A DNA stretch of 64,000 nt from Takakia lepidozioides (Eukaryota; Streptophyta; Takakiopsida; Takakiales; Takakiaceae). A program made the position numbers and the translations under genes. The stretch is taken from contig CM060734.1 of assembly GCA_030704615.1 (NCBI GenBank), positions 2,606,001-2,670,000 on the forward strand, in the 5' to 3' direction. The notes under the pieces were generated by a model. It had not been told where the DNA came from and did not search any database. It was given only the letters and a program-made list of their open reading frames with translations. Of this stretch, positions 1-10,955 are shown piece after piece (the stretch's first letter is position 1; the number at the start of each line of letters is the position of its first letter).

Positions 1-138
1 ATGATAGTGGTGAGATTGACAAGTGATCCAAGGTCTAGCTAGCGGGAGTTCAATGCAATGGATACCCAATTGAAGCCATGGATTGCATGAAGGCGACTAA
101 CGATGGGGCTACTTTTGCACCCGACCTCCTGATCTATC
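1..138 (+). mobile_element. Ty3-like element, 3' untranslated part (left segment)
   Basis: This stretch aligns by eye with the sequence just downstream of the PHD-finger ORF at about 33260-33405: both contain 'cgactaacgatggggc' followed by 'gatctatcga'. It is therefore the 3' untranslated part of a related element whose coding part lies outside the window. It is interrupted at 148 by a DNA transposon and resumes at 1454. Confidence 0.6.
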
Positions 139-147
139 GACTTTGGA
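139..147. repeat. 9-bp target-site duplication, left copy
   Basis: The 9-mer gactttgga occurs here and again at 1445-1453, exactly flanking an AT-rich insertion in otherwise continuous retroelement sequence. Nine bases is the duplication length typical of Mutator-like elements. Confidence 0.6.
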
Positions 148-1444
148 CTTGGGGGGTCCACTTCCAAAAATTACCACCTAACGTGCCAAAAAATATAGAG
201 TGCCATTTATTCTCTACAAGTAAAAATTAGAACATTTTTCAAAGTAATATAGGGTATGAGAAATATAGACGGGAGCATTTATCTAAATATAGGGTAGAGG
301 TTAAAGGCTCCAATTACATTTTATTTAGAATTACTCATAGGGTGAAGGTATTTTTGAATGACACGTGTCAAGCAGTGTATGGATTTGTAGTATGAAAAGA
401 AAGGGGCAAAAACCCCTTTGTAGTTAGTTAGCTGATTGTTCATTGATTAGAGAATGACCCTGCTTACACTGTAAAGTGTGGGCAGAGCTAGGGTTAAGCT
501 ATTTGATTACTTAGGTGGGCACTAGATAAGGATCTCCCGTCAGCCAATAGATCTCTTCAACAAACCATCTACCAATATCATAGTACTATTAAATTACTTC
601 TCTAAGTCTAGAGGGCATCTGAAGTTCAATTACGATGTCACTGATAGTAAATGGATAGATATTGATTCTATTATTAGCTCAGTAACTCTGACTTACGATA
701 GAGGTCAGAATGTATACACCCTCGCTGATGTCGATCATAGTGATACTCTAGATGAGTTTGTTTCTAGCAAGTAATGAAATGTAAAATGCAAGTTTGCATG
801 AGAATTTAAAACACAAGTTTTTACATATAGAGGAAGACAGAATTTGCACAGAGGCTGCTAAGAGAAGGCAGGTTACCGAGCCCTATGACCCGCAACAAAC
901 AACATACATACACACACACACACATTTCAATTTCTTTCTCTCTACCTACCTACCCAAAGGGCTATGCCAAACACAAGGTCTTATGAGTACTTTCTGTACC
1001 TATCCTTGGCAATAAACTGAAGTAAATCCCTCACAATGGTCTCCCACTGGATGCGGAGTCTATGACCACAAGGATACTGCAAACGTGAAGGACGGTAGTC
1101 TACACTCCTATGGCCAAATAAACAAAATTGGAAAAGATATCCAAGGAATGTCATTGATACGTTGAGTACAAGGTCATGGACTTACACCAAGCTGATTTTC
1201 AGGCGGCTGCGAGAACTGCTTGAGAGGGCTACTTTATTTTATTTATTTATATATTAATCTAGCATATCAAATATTCATGGTTGCTGCTGAATATAAAAAA
1301 AATAGCCTACTCAAAAATGTTGTATATTAGAAAATTATATAATTATAGGGTGGAGACAAAACCAAAATATTAAATTAATACCCCCTAGGAAAATACCCTT
1401 TTATCGCACGTGTCTACCAAACTGATAAGGAGTGGCCCCCTTGA
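148..1444. mobile_element. MULE-like non-autonomous DNA transposon
   Basis: This 1297-bp AT-rich insertion is bounded by gactttgga on both sides. Its ends are weakly inverted: the left end has GGGGGGTCCACTTCC and the reverse complement of the right end has GGGGGCCACTCC. It interrupts the 3' untranslated part of a Ty3-like element. No transposase is visible. Inside is an 82-codon open frame (526-774) that looks captured, which would make this a Pack-MULE-like element. The MULE assignment rests on the duplication length and weak inverted ends only. Confidence 0.5.
526..774 (+). CDS. Captured exon-like open frame, unknown protein
   Basis: An 82-codon frame without a start codon ends at TAA 772-774. 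The residues include LLNYFSKSRGHLKFNYDV and VTLTYDRGQNVYTLADVD. It looks like real, hydrophilic coding sequence in contrast to its AT-rich surroundings. I do not recognise the family. It lies inside the MULE-like insertion, so capture of a host or transposon exon is the likeliest explanation. There is no promoter, start or splice evidence, so expression is doubtful. Confidence 0.35.
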   Translation: MRISRQPIDLFNKPSTNIIVLLNYFSKSRGHLKFNYDVTDSKWIDIDSIISSVTLTYDRGQNVYTLADVDHSDTLDEFVSSK

Positions 1445-1453
1445 GACTTTGGA

Positions 1454-1556
1454 TATTGGGACTTGTGCGGTTGAAGATCAAGCTATGATCTTCTTAGGAT
1501 GGATACTTGGCAGCTATCCGGTGATAGAGGGATCTAATCACCAGCTAGGGGGCGAT
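1454..1556 (+). mobile_element. Ty3-like element, 3' untranslated end with polypurine tract
   Basis: This continues the element of 1-138 after the MULE-like insertion. It ends in caccagctagggggcgat (about 1539-1556), almost identical to 33492-33510 in the large element. The purine-rich agctagggggcga directly before repeat B1 looks like a polypurine tract for plus-strand priming. Confidence 0.55.
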
Positions 1557-1641
1557 TGTGGCATAGCTTTCTACGACTATATGCTAAGAAGTGTGGTTGG
1601 ACAGCGATGTGTGTTGTGGCACGATGCTTAGGTGCACGACA
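1557..1641 (+). repeat. Split direct repeat, B1 (left element)
   Basis: An 85-bp unit starting TGTGGCATAG and ending GCACGACA. A second 85-bp copy with three mismatches lies at 2043-2127, on the other side of repeat A2. The unit directly follows the polypurine-like tract, as the U3 part of an LTR would. Confidence 0.7.
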
Positions 1642-1643
1642 AC

Positions 1644-2042
1644 TGTCATGGTTTTGATTGTGGTTAGTTAGAAATAGTTATTTCCAACTAATTAGGATTT
1701 TATACATTTATATCTGTATTTGTTGGCATTGGGATTTCATTTGGTTTCATGTGCCAATTGAGGTGGCGAATCTCACTTGTGATGTGGAGGGGTTCATCTC
1801 CACGTAAGGCTCAGGAAGACTCGTCTTCTTCTAGTCGAGCCTTCATAGCCTCTCTTACCTCCATGACTCTGGTTCATGAGTAGGAGTGTGCGGAAGTGTT
1901 GTATGGTGGATTCTTTTAAGCTAAGGTGTCATTGGCTTGACTATTATAGAGTGAGATTGTATTTGGAGGTTTATGTGTGCTGTTGAGGTGATGTGGTTTC
2001 ATGCAAGAGAGTTTCCATGACATTCTACTTCTCTCATTTCAT
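1644..2042 (+). repeat. Split direct repeat, A2 (left element)
   Basis: Starts TGTCATGGTTTTG and ends in a pyrimidine-rich ctctcatttca. It is clearly related to 22751-23170 and more distantly to 26059-26373 and 33701-34017, sharing the 'cgagcctcac'-like, 'gtggattc' and 'ttggcttgact' blocks. It is separated from B1 by two bases (ac), giving the near-palindromic junction CGACA-AC-TGTCA. Confidence 0.65.
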
Positions 2043-2127
2043 TGTGGCATAGCTTTCTAGGACTATATGCTAGGAAGTGTGGTTGGACAACGATGTGTGT
2101 TGTGGCACGATGCTTAGGTGCACGACA
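2043..2127 (+). repeat. Split direct repeat, B2 (left element terminus)
   Basis: Second copy of the 85-bp B unit. It ends at GCACGACA, exactly where B1 ends before A2. Unrelated AT-rich sequence follows, so 2127 is taken as the right end of the element, giving canonical outer bases (TG at the A start, CA at the B end). Confidence 0.65.
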
Positions 2128-2313
2128 AACATTTTACATTTTTTCCCTATATTTTTCGCTATCTCGCGCCATCTCAAGCCATTGTCCCACAGTTGCCCAT
2201 AATGGTTTATAATATTACAAAAAACACTTGGATACATATAGAAGGGTATTAATGTTTATGATAATACTAATTTATAAAGTTACTTGAGGATTTTTATAAT
2301 CTTAAAAATATAC

Positions 2314-2356
<43 letters not shown>

Positions 2357-2613
2357 AAAATTGAGAAATAGTCTATATACAGGGATATTTTTAATTTGAT
2401 GATGAACGTTATATGTTAATTTTATGAAGACTGCATCCCCCCCCCAAGCTGAGATGTGAGAAAAATTTCAAGTTGTGGAAAGTGAAAAAATGTGTATAGT
2501 CATGCACCAACCCATATTATTGTTTTAGAAAAGATGAAATTGAACTTAAATTTACAATTAATATTACTGCAATGATTTTTTTTTTTATCAAAATTAATAA
2601 TGCGACAGAGAAA
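2128..2613. other. AT-rich stretch with (TA)n microsatellite
   Basis: No coding frame is recognisable. A pure TA dinucleotide run occupies about 2314-2353. A run of nine C lies near 2439-2447 and a T run near 2579-2586. Confidence 0.6.
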
Positions 2614-2802
2614 ACAACCAACATGTAGCCCAGTGTGGTAAGGGCATATACCCTCTTACGAATGGTTGTGGGTTCAAACCACCCTGTTGGTTGTTACAAA
2701 GGTGTCCACCTTCCTACCGGAAGGCAGTAGCCCTTTTGGGTCAAGTGACACCATAAGTTACGCTTGCTTCGGCAACGCGTCCACCTTTTTTTTCTTTACG
2801 AC
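2614..2802 (+). mobile_element. tRNA-derived SINE, copy 1
   Basis: The head contains an RNA polymerase III box A-like tagcccagtg...gggc (about 2626-2646) and box B-like gggttcaaacc (about 2670). Then follow the family body (gaaggcagtagcccttttgg, agtgacaccataagttac) and a pyrimidine/T-rich tail. Four more copies lie at 19705, 36228, 44991 and 58280. This copy is more diverged. Possible flanking duplications (cgacagagaaaa and cgacacaaaata) are imperfect. Confidence 0.65.
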
Positions 2803-3290
2803 ACAAAATAATTAAGGAAATTTTACCAAGGGAGGTGCATTCAGCGTAGGTTTTATCTGAGGAAGTTGTAACAAGGACTTGTGACATTCGTATGACACTT
2901 ATGCGTAGTCTCCACTTTAGGGATAAGCCAATAAAATAAAGATATGGTTATTAACATTAATTGTAACATCTTGTCCTAAATGAACCTTTAGGTAGTTTTA
3001 AGACTCTCATAAACCACATATAATAAAGTTTGGGGTCTTTTTCTATATATATATAAAAGACAGAATAATGAACAGCTCATCTCACAACTTGCAAAACATT
3101 AAATACCAAACAATCTCTTAACGGAAGCACTATGTCACAGTACATAACGGCAGGTGAAAGAGTTAATACCCATCAGCTGCCACAATGGGGATCGTTTCTA
3201 TGTCTGTTTTTTATTTGGTTGTTCTTTCCGACGTTCATTGAATTAAAAGGCGAGGGGAAGTAATGTCATGACAGTTGTTCCGATCGAAAT
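2803..3290. other. Intergenic, nothing recognised
   Basis: AT-rich sequence without a convincing open frame or repeat. Confidence 0.5.
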
Positions 3291-4440
3291 GAAGGTAGAT
3301 CAAGAAAAATGGAGCGGTACTTTCCATGATTGGGATCCCTGGAGCCTCATCTGGAAGGATATATGGAGAAAAGATAGACCTGCGAAGGTCTCCGCATTTT
3401 TTGGAAAATCGCTCACGGAGTTATTCTAATGGTTGCAATCACAAACACTGACAACCCTGCATGTCTGTTATGTAATGATGTGCCTGAATCTCTAGAGCAC
3501 TGCTTGGCCTTATGTCCTAGATCTCATAGGATTTGGTCTAAATTGCTGAGCTTTAACTCTAACTGGAACATCCTCCCAGTCTCTCCTCCCCCCCTCCCTA
3601 TTGCTGCTGAATCATCAGCCAGGTCAGATCATGCTCAAGTGTCCAATTTGGGCTTGCCTACGTGCTCACACCTTGTGGGCCATATGGAAAACTCTTTTGC
3701 TCGTTTGTTTATGAGGGTAAACCACCCAGCACCAGATCCACCCTCTTCATTATATATTGGGATCTGATGACTCAGGGGAGAAAAGCCTGGGTGACTCTTT
3801 GTGTAGCTCTTCCCAGAGCTTCGAAACAGCGCATGAGGCAACTTCATCAAGAATTCAATCTCACCTGGGGCAAGGGCAACCTGCTCGGCGCCCGTCTTTC
3901 CGACTCATGTTTCCGACTCATGTTTCCGACTCATGTTTCCATTGGAAAGACTCCGTCCCCACACAATGGGAAGTCCCCTGGTGAAAAGGAGGAGGGCGAT
4001 TGCAATTGGCATCCCCACACAATGGGAAGTCCCCTGGTGAAAAGGAGGAGGGCGATTGCAATTGGCGTCACCGACGTTCTGGTGATCCTAAGCTCAAGAC
4101 AGTTAATGTTCTAGCGGACTTACGACTTAGGACTATGCCTAGCAACCTACCCCCGAACTCCCTGCTCCTCCTCTCTCATATATCTTTGACCTGCTAGTCT
4201 TCAGGCCCTTGATCCATGTTGATCTCTTGACTATCTTTTTTTGAACTATGTCTGCAAAACCACTTCTTCAATTTTGGACACACCCGCAGTAAGCATCTGT
4301 GTTAATTGCTAGTTTGCATGGTCACGGGGAGGTTTCCGCACTGTAAGCCTTCACGGCCTCAATGGTGGTTATTTTTTCCACCTTATGGAATGAAATTGTG
4401 GGCCTCCGTCCCCACTTCTGGTAAAAAGAAAAAAGAAAAG
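3291..4440 (+). pseudogene. LINE non-LTR retrotransposon, 3' end with RT zinc-binding domain
   Basis: Translated fragments read WSLIWKDIWRKDRPAKVSAF and, in another frame, CLLCNDVPESLEHCLALC, the C-x2-C...H-x3-C pattern of the zf-RVT domain that follows the reverse transcriptase in plant L1-type LINEs. WACLRAHTLWAIWKTL follows. Frameshifts near 3400 and 3600 break the frame. The 3' end has a typical plant LINE tail (tttttccaccttatggaatgaaatt) and an A-rich terminus near 4425-4440. The element is 5'-truncated, as is usual for target-primed insertions. A related domain lies at 16425-17115. Confidence 0.7.
3895..4066. repeat. Short tandem duplications in the LINE remnant
   Basis: Three copies of a 14-base cgactcatgtttcc-like unit lie near 3900-3940. 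A 56-bp unit (ccccacacaatgggaag...gattgcaattggc) occurs twice back to back, at 3955-4010 and 4011-4066, nearly identical. Confidence 0.75.
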
Positions 4441-5548
4441 GTAGATTATCAAAACATTTTAGGATGCGGAGTGTGCAAGTGATCACTACGTCAGCTCAAC
4501 GGCCCTTGTTATCCACACAAATTGGGGTATCTCGCCCGTTCCAACCCTATCTTTTTTACGTAGGAGTCCTCTCTTTCTTACGCTTGGGATGCAAGATCAG
4601 ACGGCGTCAAGTGATCCAGGTGTCATTTGAAAGATGACTTAAGCAAATTAGGTACGCGGTCAACCGGTCCCGGGGCCGAATCCCCGCGTCTGCCCTATTC
4701 TAGGTGGCCGGCCGGGTTTGATGGAGAAAGACAGAAGCGCGCTCTGGTGAGCGATGGGTGGGGGATGGTGGAATCTGTTGTGTTGAGCGATGGATGGATC
4801 GATCGCTGGTGCTGGTGATGCGAGGATGGCGAAGAAGATCGAGTCCTGTCGTTTTGAGGTTAGGATTTCCTGCAGAGGACTGTGAGGGGATGGAGCGAGC
4901 GGTTCGGTAAGCTCTCATACCTTGAGATTTGGACTCTTTGTCATGCTGTCGTGAGGTGGTACATCGGTCGGGAGCGTGGAGATGGTCGGAGTTAGATTTC
5001 TGCACTCCACGTGGTTTTTCGTTGTGTGAAGGTTTGTTTGTAATGTGTGATCTGTAGGTTGAAACCGAAAGGAGTGCGTTGCGTACGTATGGCTGGAGTA
5101 AGGGTTTGTACTGGACGCTAGCATGTCAGCAGGCGTAGACACTTTGCGTGAAGCCAAGCAAGCAGGAGTCGAGGGTTTGCTCCGGAACCGGCTTGAATTT
5201 TCGCTCTTTGATCCTTCTCTGGGATCTGAGAGGTTAACAGCTTACAGAGAATAAGCTACCGAACATCCAAGCTGAAGGTTGTCCTCATCCCATGCTCCAT
5301 ATTCTGGTGCCTGGCTTGGATTTCAGTTCGCAGCATTGGTTACTATAAGACTTGGTTTTTGGACACGCTGTGTATTCTATCACGGATTCTCCTAGACTCT
5401 ACGGCCATTCAAAGACATCTCTAGAGGCACCTAGTTGTTGGATGTTGAACTTGCAGAAAGCGAGGAGGGCCAGATCCAAGGAGCATTGATTGCACGTTGT
5501 GTACGGCCGCTTGAACAAGATGGTGGCTGGGGTTGCGAGCTGTAGCCG
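4441..5548 (+). promoter_or_regulatory. Upstream region and likely 5' UTR of the MEKK1-like gene
   Basis: This region is clearly GC-richer than the flanking repeats, especially 4640-5160, and has no transposon hallmarks. It lies directly upstream of the kinase start and probably holds the promoter and a long leader. I cannot place a TATA box or transcription start, and short upstream ATGs are present. An intron in the leader is possible. Confidence 0.4.
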
Positions 5549-7720
5549 ATGATGACAGATTTCTGTAGGGTTGAGGAAAGGGTCTTTCTGGACAAGATGA
5601 AGAAGGGATTGGCACCAGGAAAGCCGCGATTGGACCGTCGCAATGCATTGAAGAACGTGGACTATGTTCCACATCAACCGGGAGATGATTCTGCTCCAGT
5701 CACACCTGTGGCTCATGAGAGGGGTATACGGTCAAAGGACGATTGGAAACTCAAGAGCTTTAGAGTGCTGGGGGTGGATACCGAGGATGAGATAGAACAG
5801 CTTTGTAGATACTTAGGAATCTCTGGCCCTGATGGCCTTGGTATTCCCGCAGCTGCCTGGGAGGCTCGAAAATCAGGGTCGCTCCAGAGGGAGGTTTCTT
5901 CTCCAATTCTCAGCCAACCAGCATGCCCACCGGTTGTTCAGCAGCCTCCCCCCAGCAGGCATATTAATGTTTTTGAATTGCGCCATAGTAGCTCAGATGA
6001 GGATTCTGTACTATCATTTCAATCGTCGCCTAGCACATCTCCCATAAGTCATGCTAGGGATTCCTCAGGCTTTAGTCATTTTCGTATTCCTAAGTTGTCT
6101 CCCACTGCTAGGGATGTGGAGTCTCCTAATGCTGTGTATGACAAGCCTGTGACCAGTCCTGCTTTGAGCCCCTCAGAAACTTTCCCAGCTGGTGATGATA
6201 AGTGTCCTCATCAGGCCTTCCAAGCAACACTGCAGTCGCAACCCAAGGGTGTCAGAAATTCTGCTACAAGGCGTGTTACACCATCTTTGCAGAGTAAAGG
6301 TGAGCTTAGTAGAAGACACTCCGAACCAGTTTTTAAGGGGAGCGAGCTATATGGAGAGACTAGTCCTGGAGGGGATGAGGCTGGCAGAGATAAGGCAATT
6401 CATGGTAGGAGCAAACCGAAGGATGGAAGGGTGTCCAGACAGGAGATCGGGCTATCTGCCAAGTCGGTTGTAGGTTTGGTGGAAGATGAGAGTAAAGGAG
6501 CAAAGGAAAGTTGCCGAAACTCGAGCCATGGGAGCCATGGGAGCTTACGATGGCATGGAAAGTCAATTGGAACTCCACAGGGGAACTTGAAACATGAACA
6601 AGATACGGATGTGGGAACTAGGTCACCCAACCATGACTTAAAAAGGGAACAAATTTCTGAAGGAACTTCTCAGCAGCTCTTCAAGTTGGAACCAGACAAG
6701 GTAGAAATTGTAAAAAATTTGGAAGCCAAAGGCATAAATCCCCAACCATTGACCCCAGCAAAGCCATCTTGGAGCTCTTGGCAGAAAGGAGACCTGCTGG
6801 GAAGTGGCTCATTTGGGACAGTGTACGAGGGAGTTGGCAGTAATGGGGTTTTTTTTGCAGTCAAGGAGGTGTCTTTATCAGATCAAGGGAGGAATGCACA
6901 GCAGTCTATTATGCAACTTGAGCAGGAGATAGCTCTTCTAAGTCAATTCCATCATGAGAACATTGTACAGTACCTTGGCACAGAAAGGCAAGAGGATAAA
7001 CTCTACATCTTTTTGGAGCTTGTTAGCAAGGGCTCACTGGCATCGCTGTACAGAAAATATGAGCTTTTCGGTACACAAGTTCAGTCCTACACACAGCAGA
7101 TTCTTTCTGGTCTCAAGTACCTTCATGACCGACTAATTGTGCACAGGGATATAAAGTGCGCGAACATCCTGGTTGATGGCAATGGGAAAATTAAGCTGGC
7201 TGATTTTGGAATGGCTAAAGAGATAAGCAAACTGGATGAGCTGAAGTCTTGCAGAGGAAGTGCATACTGGATGGCCCCTGAAGTGATTGATCCCAAGAAG
7301 ACGTATTGGCTTCCAGCTGATGTATGGAGTCTTGGCTGCACAGTTCTGGAGATGGCAACCGGCTACCTTCCCTTTAGAGATCTCGAGTGGCATCGAGTCC
7401 TTTGGAAAGTTGGACATGGGGAGGCACCGCCAATTCCCGAGACATTGCCCGAGGAATTGAGACACTTCATCAAGCAGTGCTTGGAAGTGAATCCCAAGAA
7501 TCGCCCTACAGTTGACCAGCTGCTTACCCACCCCTATGTATCCATGAATTTGGAAGAATCTGGTCCAGTCACACTTGTGCCACCGCAGCTCTCCCCAATT
7601 TTGGAGGAGAAATCCTTTGAGATGAAGGGGTCAAGTACTAGGTCACCAGTTCATTCTGTGAGAACAATTAGGAGTGGTACCCACAGCATGAGCTCTCCTG
7701 CTGAGAGTGTTTCACCTTGA
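5549..7720 (+). CDS. MEKK1-type MAP kinase kinase kinase
   Basis: A 723-residue serine/threonine kinase, continuous without introns. Residues 1-410 are a low-complexity, Ser/Pro-rich regulatory part; RRNALKN near residue 29 resembles the N-terminal motif of plant MEKK proteins. The kinase domain spans about 411-665: glycine loop GSGSFGTV (418-425), ATP lysine K439, catalytic HRDIKCAN (D534), DFG D552, APE ending E578, and the WSLGCTVLEM block. GxxYWMAPEV and the TSWQKGDLLG-like entry mark the plant MEKK subfamily rather than Raf-like kinases. These enzymes phosphorylate MAPKKs in immune and stress cascades. A second Met at 5597 (residue 17) is an alternative start. All catalytic residues are present, so it is probably functional. 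It is the only intact conserved host gene here. Confidence 0.93.
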   Translation: MMTDFCRVEERVFLDKMKKGLAPGKPRLDRRNALKNVDYVPHQPGDDSAPVTPVAHERGIRSKDDWKLKSFRVLGVDTEDEIEQLCRYLGISGPDGLGIPAAAWEARKSGSLQREVSSPILSQPACPPVVQQPPPSRHINVFELRHSSSDEDSVLSFQSSPSTSPISHARDSSGFSHFRIPKLSPTARDVESPNAVYDKPVTSPALSPSETFPAGDDKCPHQAFQATLQSQPKGVRNSATRRVTPSLQSKGELSRRHSEPVFKGSELYGETSPGGDEAGRDKAIHGRSKPKDGRVSRQEIGLSAKSVVGLVEDESKGAKESCRNSSHGSHGSLRWHGKSIGTPQGNLKHEQDTDVGTRSPNHDLKREQISEGTSQQLFKLEPDKVEIVKNLEAKGINPQPLTPAKPSWSSWQKGDLLGSGSFGTVYEGVGSNGVFFAVKEVSLSDQGRNAQQSIMQLEQEIALLSQFHHENIVQYLGTERQEDKLYIFLELVSKGSLASLYRKYELFGTQVQSYTQQILSGLKYLHDRLIVHRDIKCANILVDGNGKIKLADFGMAKEISKLDELKSCRGSAYWMAPEVIDPKKTYWLPADVWSLGCTVLEMATGYLPFRDLEWHRVLWKVGHGEAPPIPETLPEELRHFIKQCLEVNPKNRPTVDQLLTHPYVSMNLEESGPVTLVPPQLSPILEEKSFEMKGSSTRSPVHSVRTIRSGTHSMSSPAESVSP

Positions 7721-10714
7721 TATTGGTGCGTAATGTCTGTTACCTCCTTTTCTGACTAGACCTATAGATGGAGGTATTTTGGTGTTATGTCTATACAGAC
7801 CAGTTGGATGAATCCCAGCCCCAATGAAGTCTCTTACAGAGGCCGTTTCTTTCTCTACTAGTAGTATGAGTTTACCATGCTGAAGCCCACTGAAGCACAG
7901 GCACTGCCTGTGGCTCTTCTGGCCAAGACTGGCTATGGTTCGCTGAGACTGGCGCTGGAAAGACGGGCACACATTTGGCTTTTCGATGATCTCTGCTGTT
8001 GGCAAGCTAAGGCAATGTGAGAAACTCTCTCTCACTGTCTCTATCTCTCTGTATCTGTCTCCAATCAGGGTAAAGAATGTTCACATTATCATCTGTGGGG
8101 AAGCATGTGCTGACTGGCATTTCAGACCTACTTTGCCAGGTACTTAATGCTACCATTCTTGCTTTAATGTACATCTTTGTCAGTACAATGTGTAAATGTT
8201 GGGATCTGCTTGCCATGCTTTGGAACCCTGACTGGTTCTAGACTATGCAAGCTTACATACATGTGAACTACAGGCCTTGCTGTTAGCTTGAATCTAGTTG
8301 GTACTGTCCACATTGTTAATTTCAGAGTGGCCAGAATGGTCCCAGAAGGTGGTCACACACAAAATTAAACATTCTCTGAAAACTGTGCTTTTAGCAGTGG
8401 GCACCAATGGATAGTTTCCTGTTGCAAAAGTGGTCGGCAAAAAGCGTGAAAGGCAGACAAATAGTCTTTTGCAATGAAATGGCCACTGTTGATTCCTGTC
8501 GAAGGTTTCCTCTGCCCAATTTCTTCTTCACCGGGCATGTGCTAGCAAACATCATCATGCAGCTTGTCTCAGGAGGCTTTACTCCCCCAATCCATAGTAT
8601 TGGAATGATTAGGTCTACATCAACTTACCTTCATTTTGGCAATATTGGCAAGAAAGGAATTGAAGCCCACTGGACAGTTGGGTTCAGCAATGGAGATCTA
8701 GCTGCAGCAGATACATAGTTTTAAAGTTCCTTTTTAATGACATGATATTGTCTAGTGAAATGGTCATAGAAACACATGCTATGTTTCTATGTATGAGGGA
8801 CAACTTAGGTTAGCAGCTTTGCTCATGAATGGAAGGTGGCAGGTGCAGCATCATTTGGTGGAAATAGTCCAACATCGCGATGGAACACTGGCAGGAGTCT
8901 TCAGGCCAACAAGGTAGTTTGCATAATGAGTTGAAGCTGCTGTATGATTTCGTTCTGTCTCTATTTTTGTCTCCTCTTTCTTGTGCCACTACTTCCTCTG
9001 TGTTCGTGCCAGTTAAGTTTCTGTCTTCTTTAAGGATGTTTAGCATAGGTGCGGCACATCCAAGAGTACTTGAGTACCTAGATTCCATAAACGTGCCCAA
9101 ACCACAGGTAATCTGAGCTTCTCAGAGCTGGGTATTGATACCACTGTGTGCATGAAATGTTGGACCCAATCTGGGTTGGCTTTCTCAAGAATAGGCTTGT
9201 TTCTCTGAAGAGCTGTAGATCAGAATCAAAAGGCTGGGCACCAACTTAATTACTCAAGCCCTTTGTTTCTTCATGCACCGTCATGAATGATGCTCTGAAC
9301 AAGCCGGGTTGGCCTTTGCCTCTGGATTGCAGGTAAAAAAATTGACACTATGCCAGTGTCCACGTGTGGAATATCACTTGTTTTGTTGATTGGTTGTAAG
9401 TTGGGTATGTCATGTTCACAATCAGCTTAAATGGTGGGCAGCCTTCTTGTTGAGAGCAAACTGGGGATGAGGAAACGATAGCTACTCCAGTGTTTGTAAT
9501 TTGGTAGGTGTCCTGGCAGGCATATCTTTCTTACTAGGCAGATGTCAGAGGTGGTGCTTTTGGGCTGGTGTACAGGTGACACAAACTATTCAATTGTCTA
9601 GGTTACATTTGTTTGCTAATTCTCTTAGCACACCAAAATGCCAAAGAGGAGAAGCTACGGAACATAATTTATGGCTGGGTTCTAGTTACAATTGTTACCT
9701 GGTGTCAACATGGCAGGTGTAATGGTTGTCAATATGGTAGCACATGCATGAAATCATTGTCATCTGCCGGTTCTGCAAAGAGAATAGCCGTAACACCTCC
9801 CTCGAATGCTCCATCCTCTCTCTCTCTCTCTCTCCCCCTCCCTCTCTCCGTGTGACCATTAGCAATACTGTGATCAGCAGTGTACCAGTGGATTACAGCA
9901 GCTGTGCCGTACATGGGGCCACAGGATGTAGCCTCCACTGGAGGCAAAGAACTAATGGGAAACCAGGACTACAGGTACTGAAGCTGTAGCTAGGTACCCA
10001 TCAACAAGCCACTAAAATGCTCCTTCATGAATTTAAACCCATTGCGGACTGCCATTACATGCAAACTGCTTGATATTAGTATTGGTGATATCCAGGAGTA
10101 CAGCCCAAAGGTACAATGAGCCACAAATACTTCAGAGCATCCATATGTGGGCATGGTGAGTAAAAGACTCTCCTCTTCATCAGGGAGTCTACAAGCAACT
10201 TCACAACCTTAGAAAGTGTCTATCCTGATTTTGTTTGTGAGTGAAATTAAGCTCTTAACTTCATTACTGCGGTCCTTATGCGGTTAGCGTCCCTCTAGGT
10301 CCAAGTCCAAACCAGCCTCTCCTACTCGTCGCCAAATCCTCCTCTCCACACGAATTTGCACAAGCTTCCTTTATAAATTCCAAAAGGGCCTCAAGGCTTA
10401 CAAGCTAGGACTTCCCTTAGCTTTCTAATTGCTTTCCTATACTAGGGACCACTCCCTCGGACCTAGGCCTCCTCAAGCAAGACTACCAAAACAACACTAC
10501 ACCAAGCAAGATGAAAACTATACAATGAAGCTAGGGCCCTCCTTACATATCGTTTTTGGGCCTAAAAAACTAATGTGAAATAATGTTAAACTATTATAAA
10601 CTTGAGGAGTTTATAGTTTAAAAACAATAGAATGCTTAAAGTAAAACAGGGATACAATCCCCCTGTTCTCAAAAAATAAAAATAAAAATAAAAAGTGAAA
10701 TAAATTAATAATTT
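7721..10714 (+). other. Downstream region of the kinase gene, no further gene recognised
   Basis: The composition matches the kinase locus, not the transposons, so it probably holds the 3' UTR and intergenic host DNA. A TC-repeat lies near 9818-9835 and an A-rich tract near 10670-10695. The open frames here are short and show no family resemblance. Confidence 0.45.
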
Positions 10715-10945
10715 GGATGGAAAACCTTAGAGGCAAATGATAAATGCCTTTTAATCCATCCTTTGGATGGCTAGTTGTCATTTTTCATACATCCAGCCTC
10801 CTCCAGGGCGAATTTATCATTTTCATCCCACGGATGAAGTAGAAAATCAATTAATCGGCCTCCCCAAGTGCCGTTGGCTTGATAATTTGATGCCATCACT
10901 AATCTTTTCCATAAATCACCAAACTTGGTGAAAAATTAAAGAGAA
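10715..10945 (+). repeat. Dispersed repeat, copy 1 (left block)
   Basis: Matches 56410-56645 by eye: both carry 'ggatg(g)aaaaccttgg/agg', 'ttttcatccattggatgaa'-type inverted motifs, 'ggcttgataatttgatg' and 'tcaccaaacttggtga'. Small inverted repeats around catcc/ggatg suggest a transposon terminus. It is followed by unrelated coding-like sequence here but not in the second copy. Confidence 0.6.
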
Positions 10946-10955
10946 GTGTGAGAAG

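Noticed and set aside
2314-2353. Replication origin or cruciform
   Set aside because: A plain TA microsatellite without supporting context.
2614-2802. tRNA gene
   Set aside because: Boxes A and B are present, but the sequence continues as a repeated ~180-bp body with a tail. It is a SINE; no cloverleaf was attempted for the head alone.
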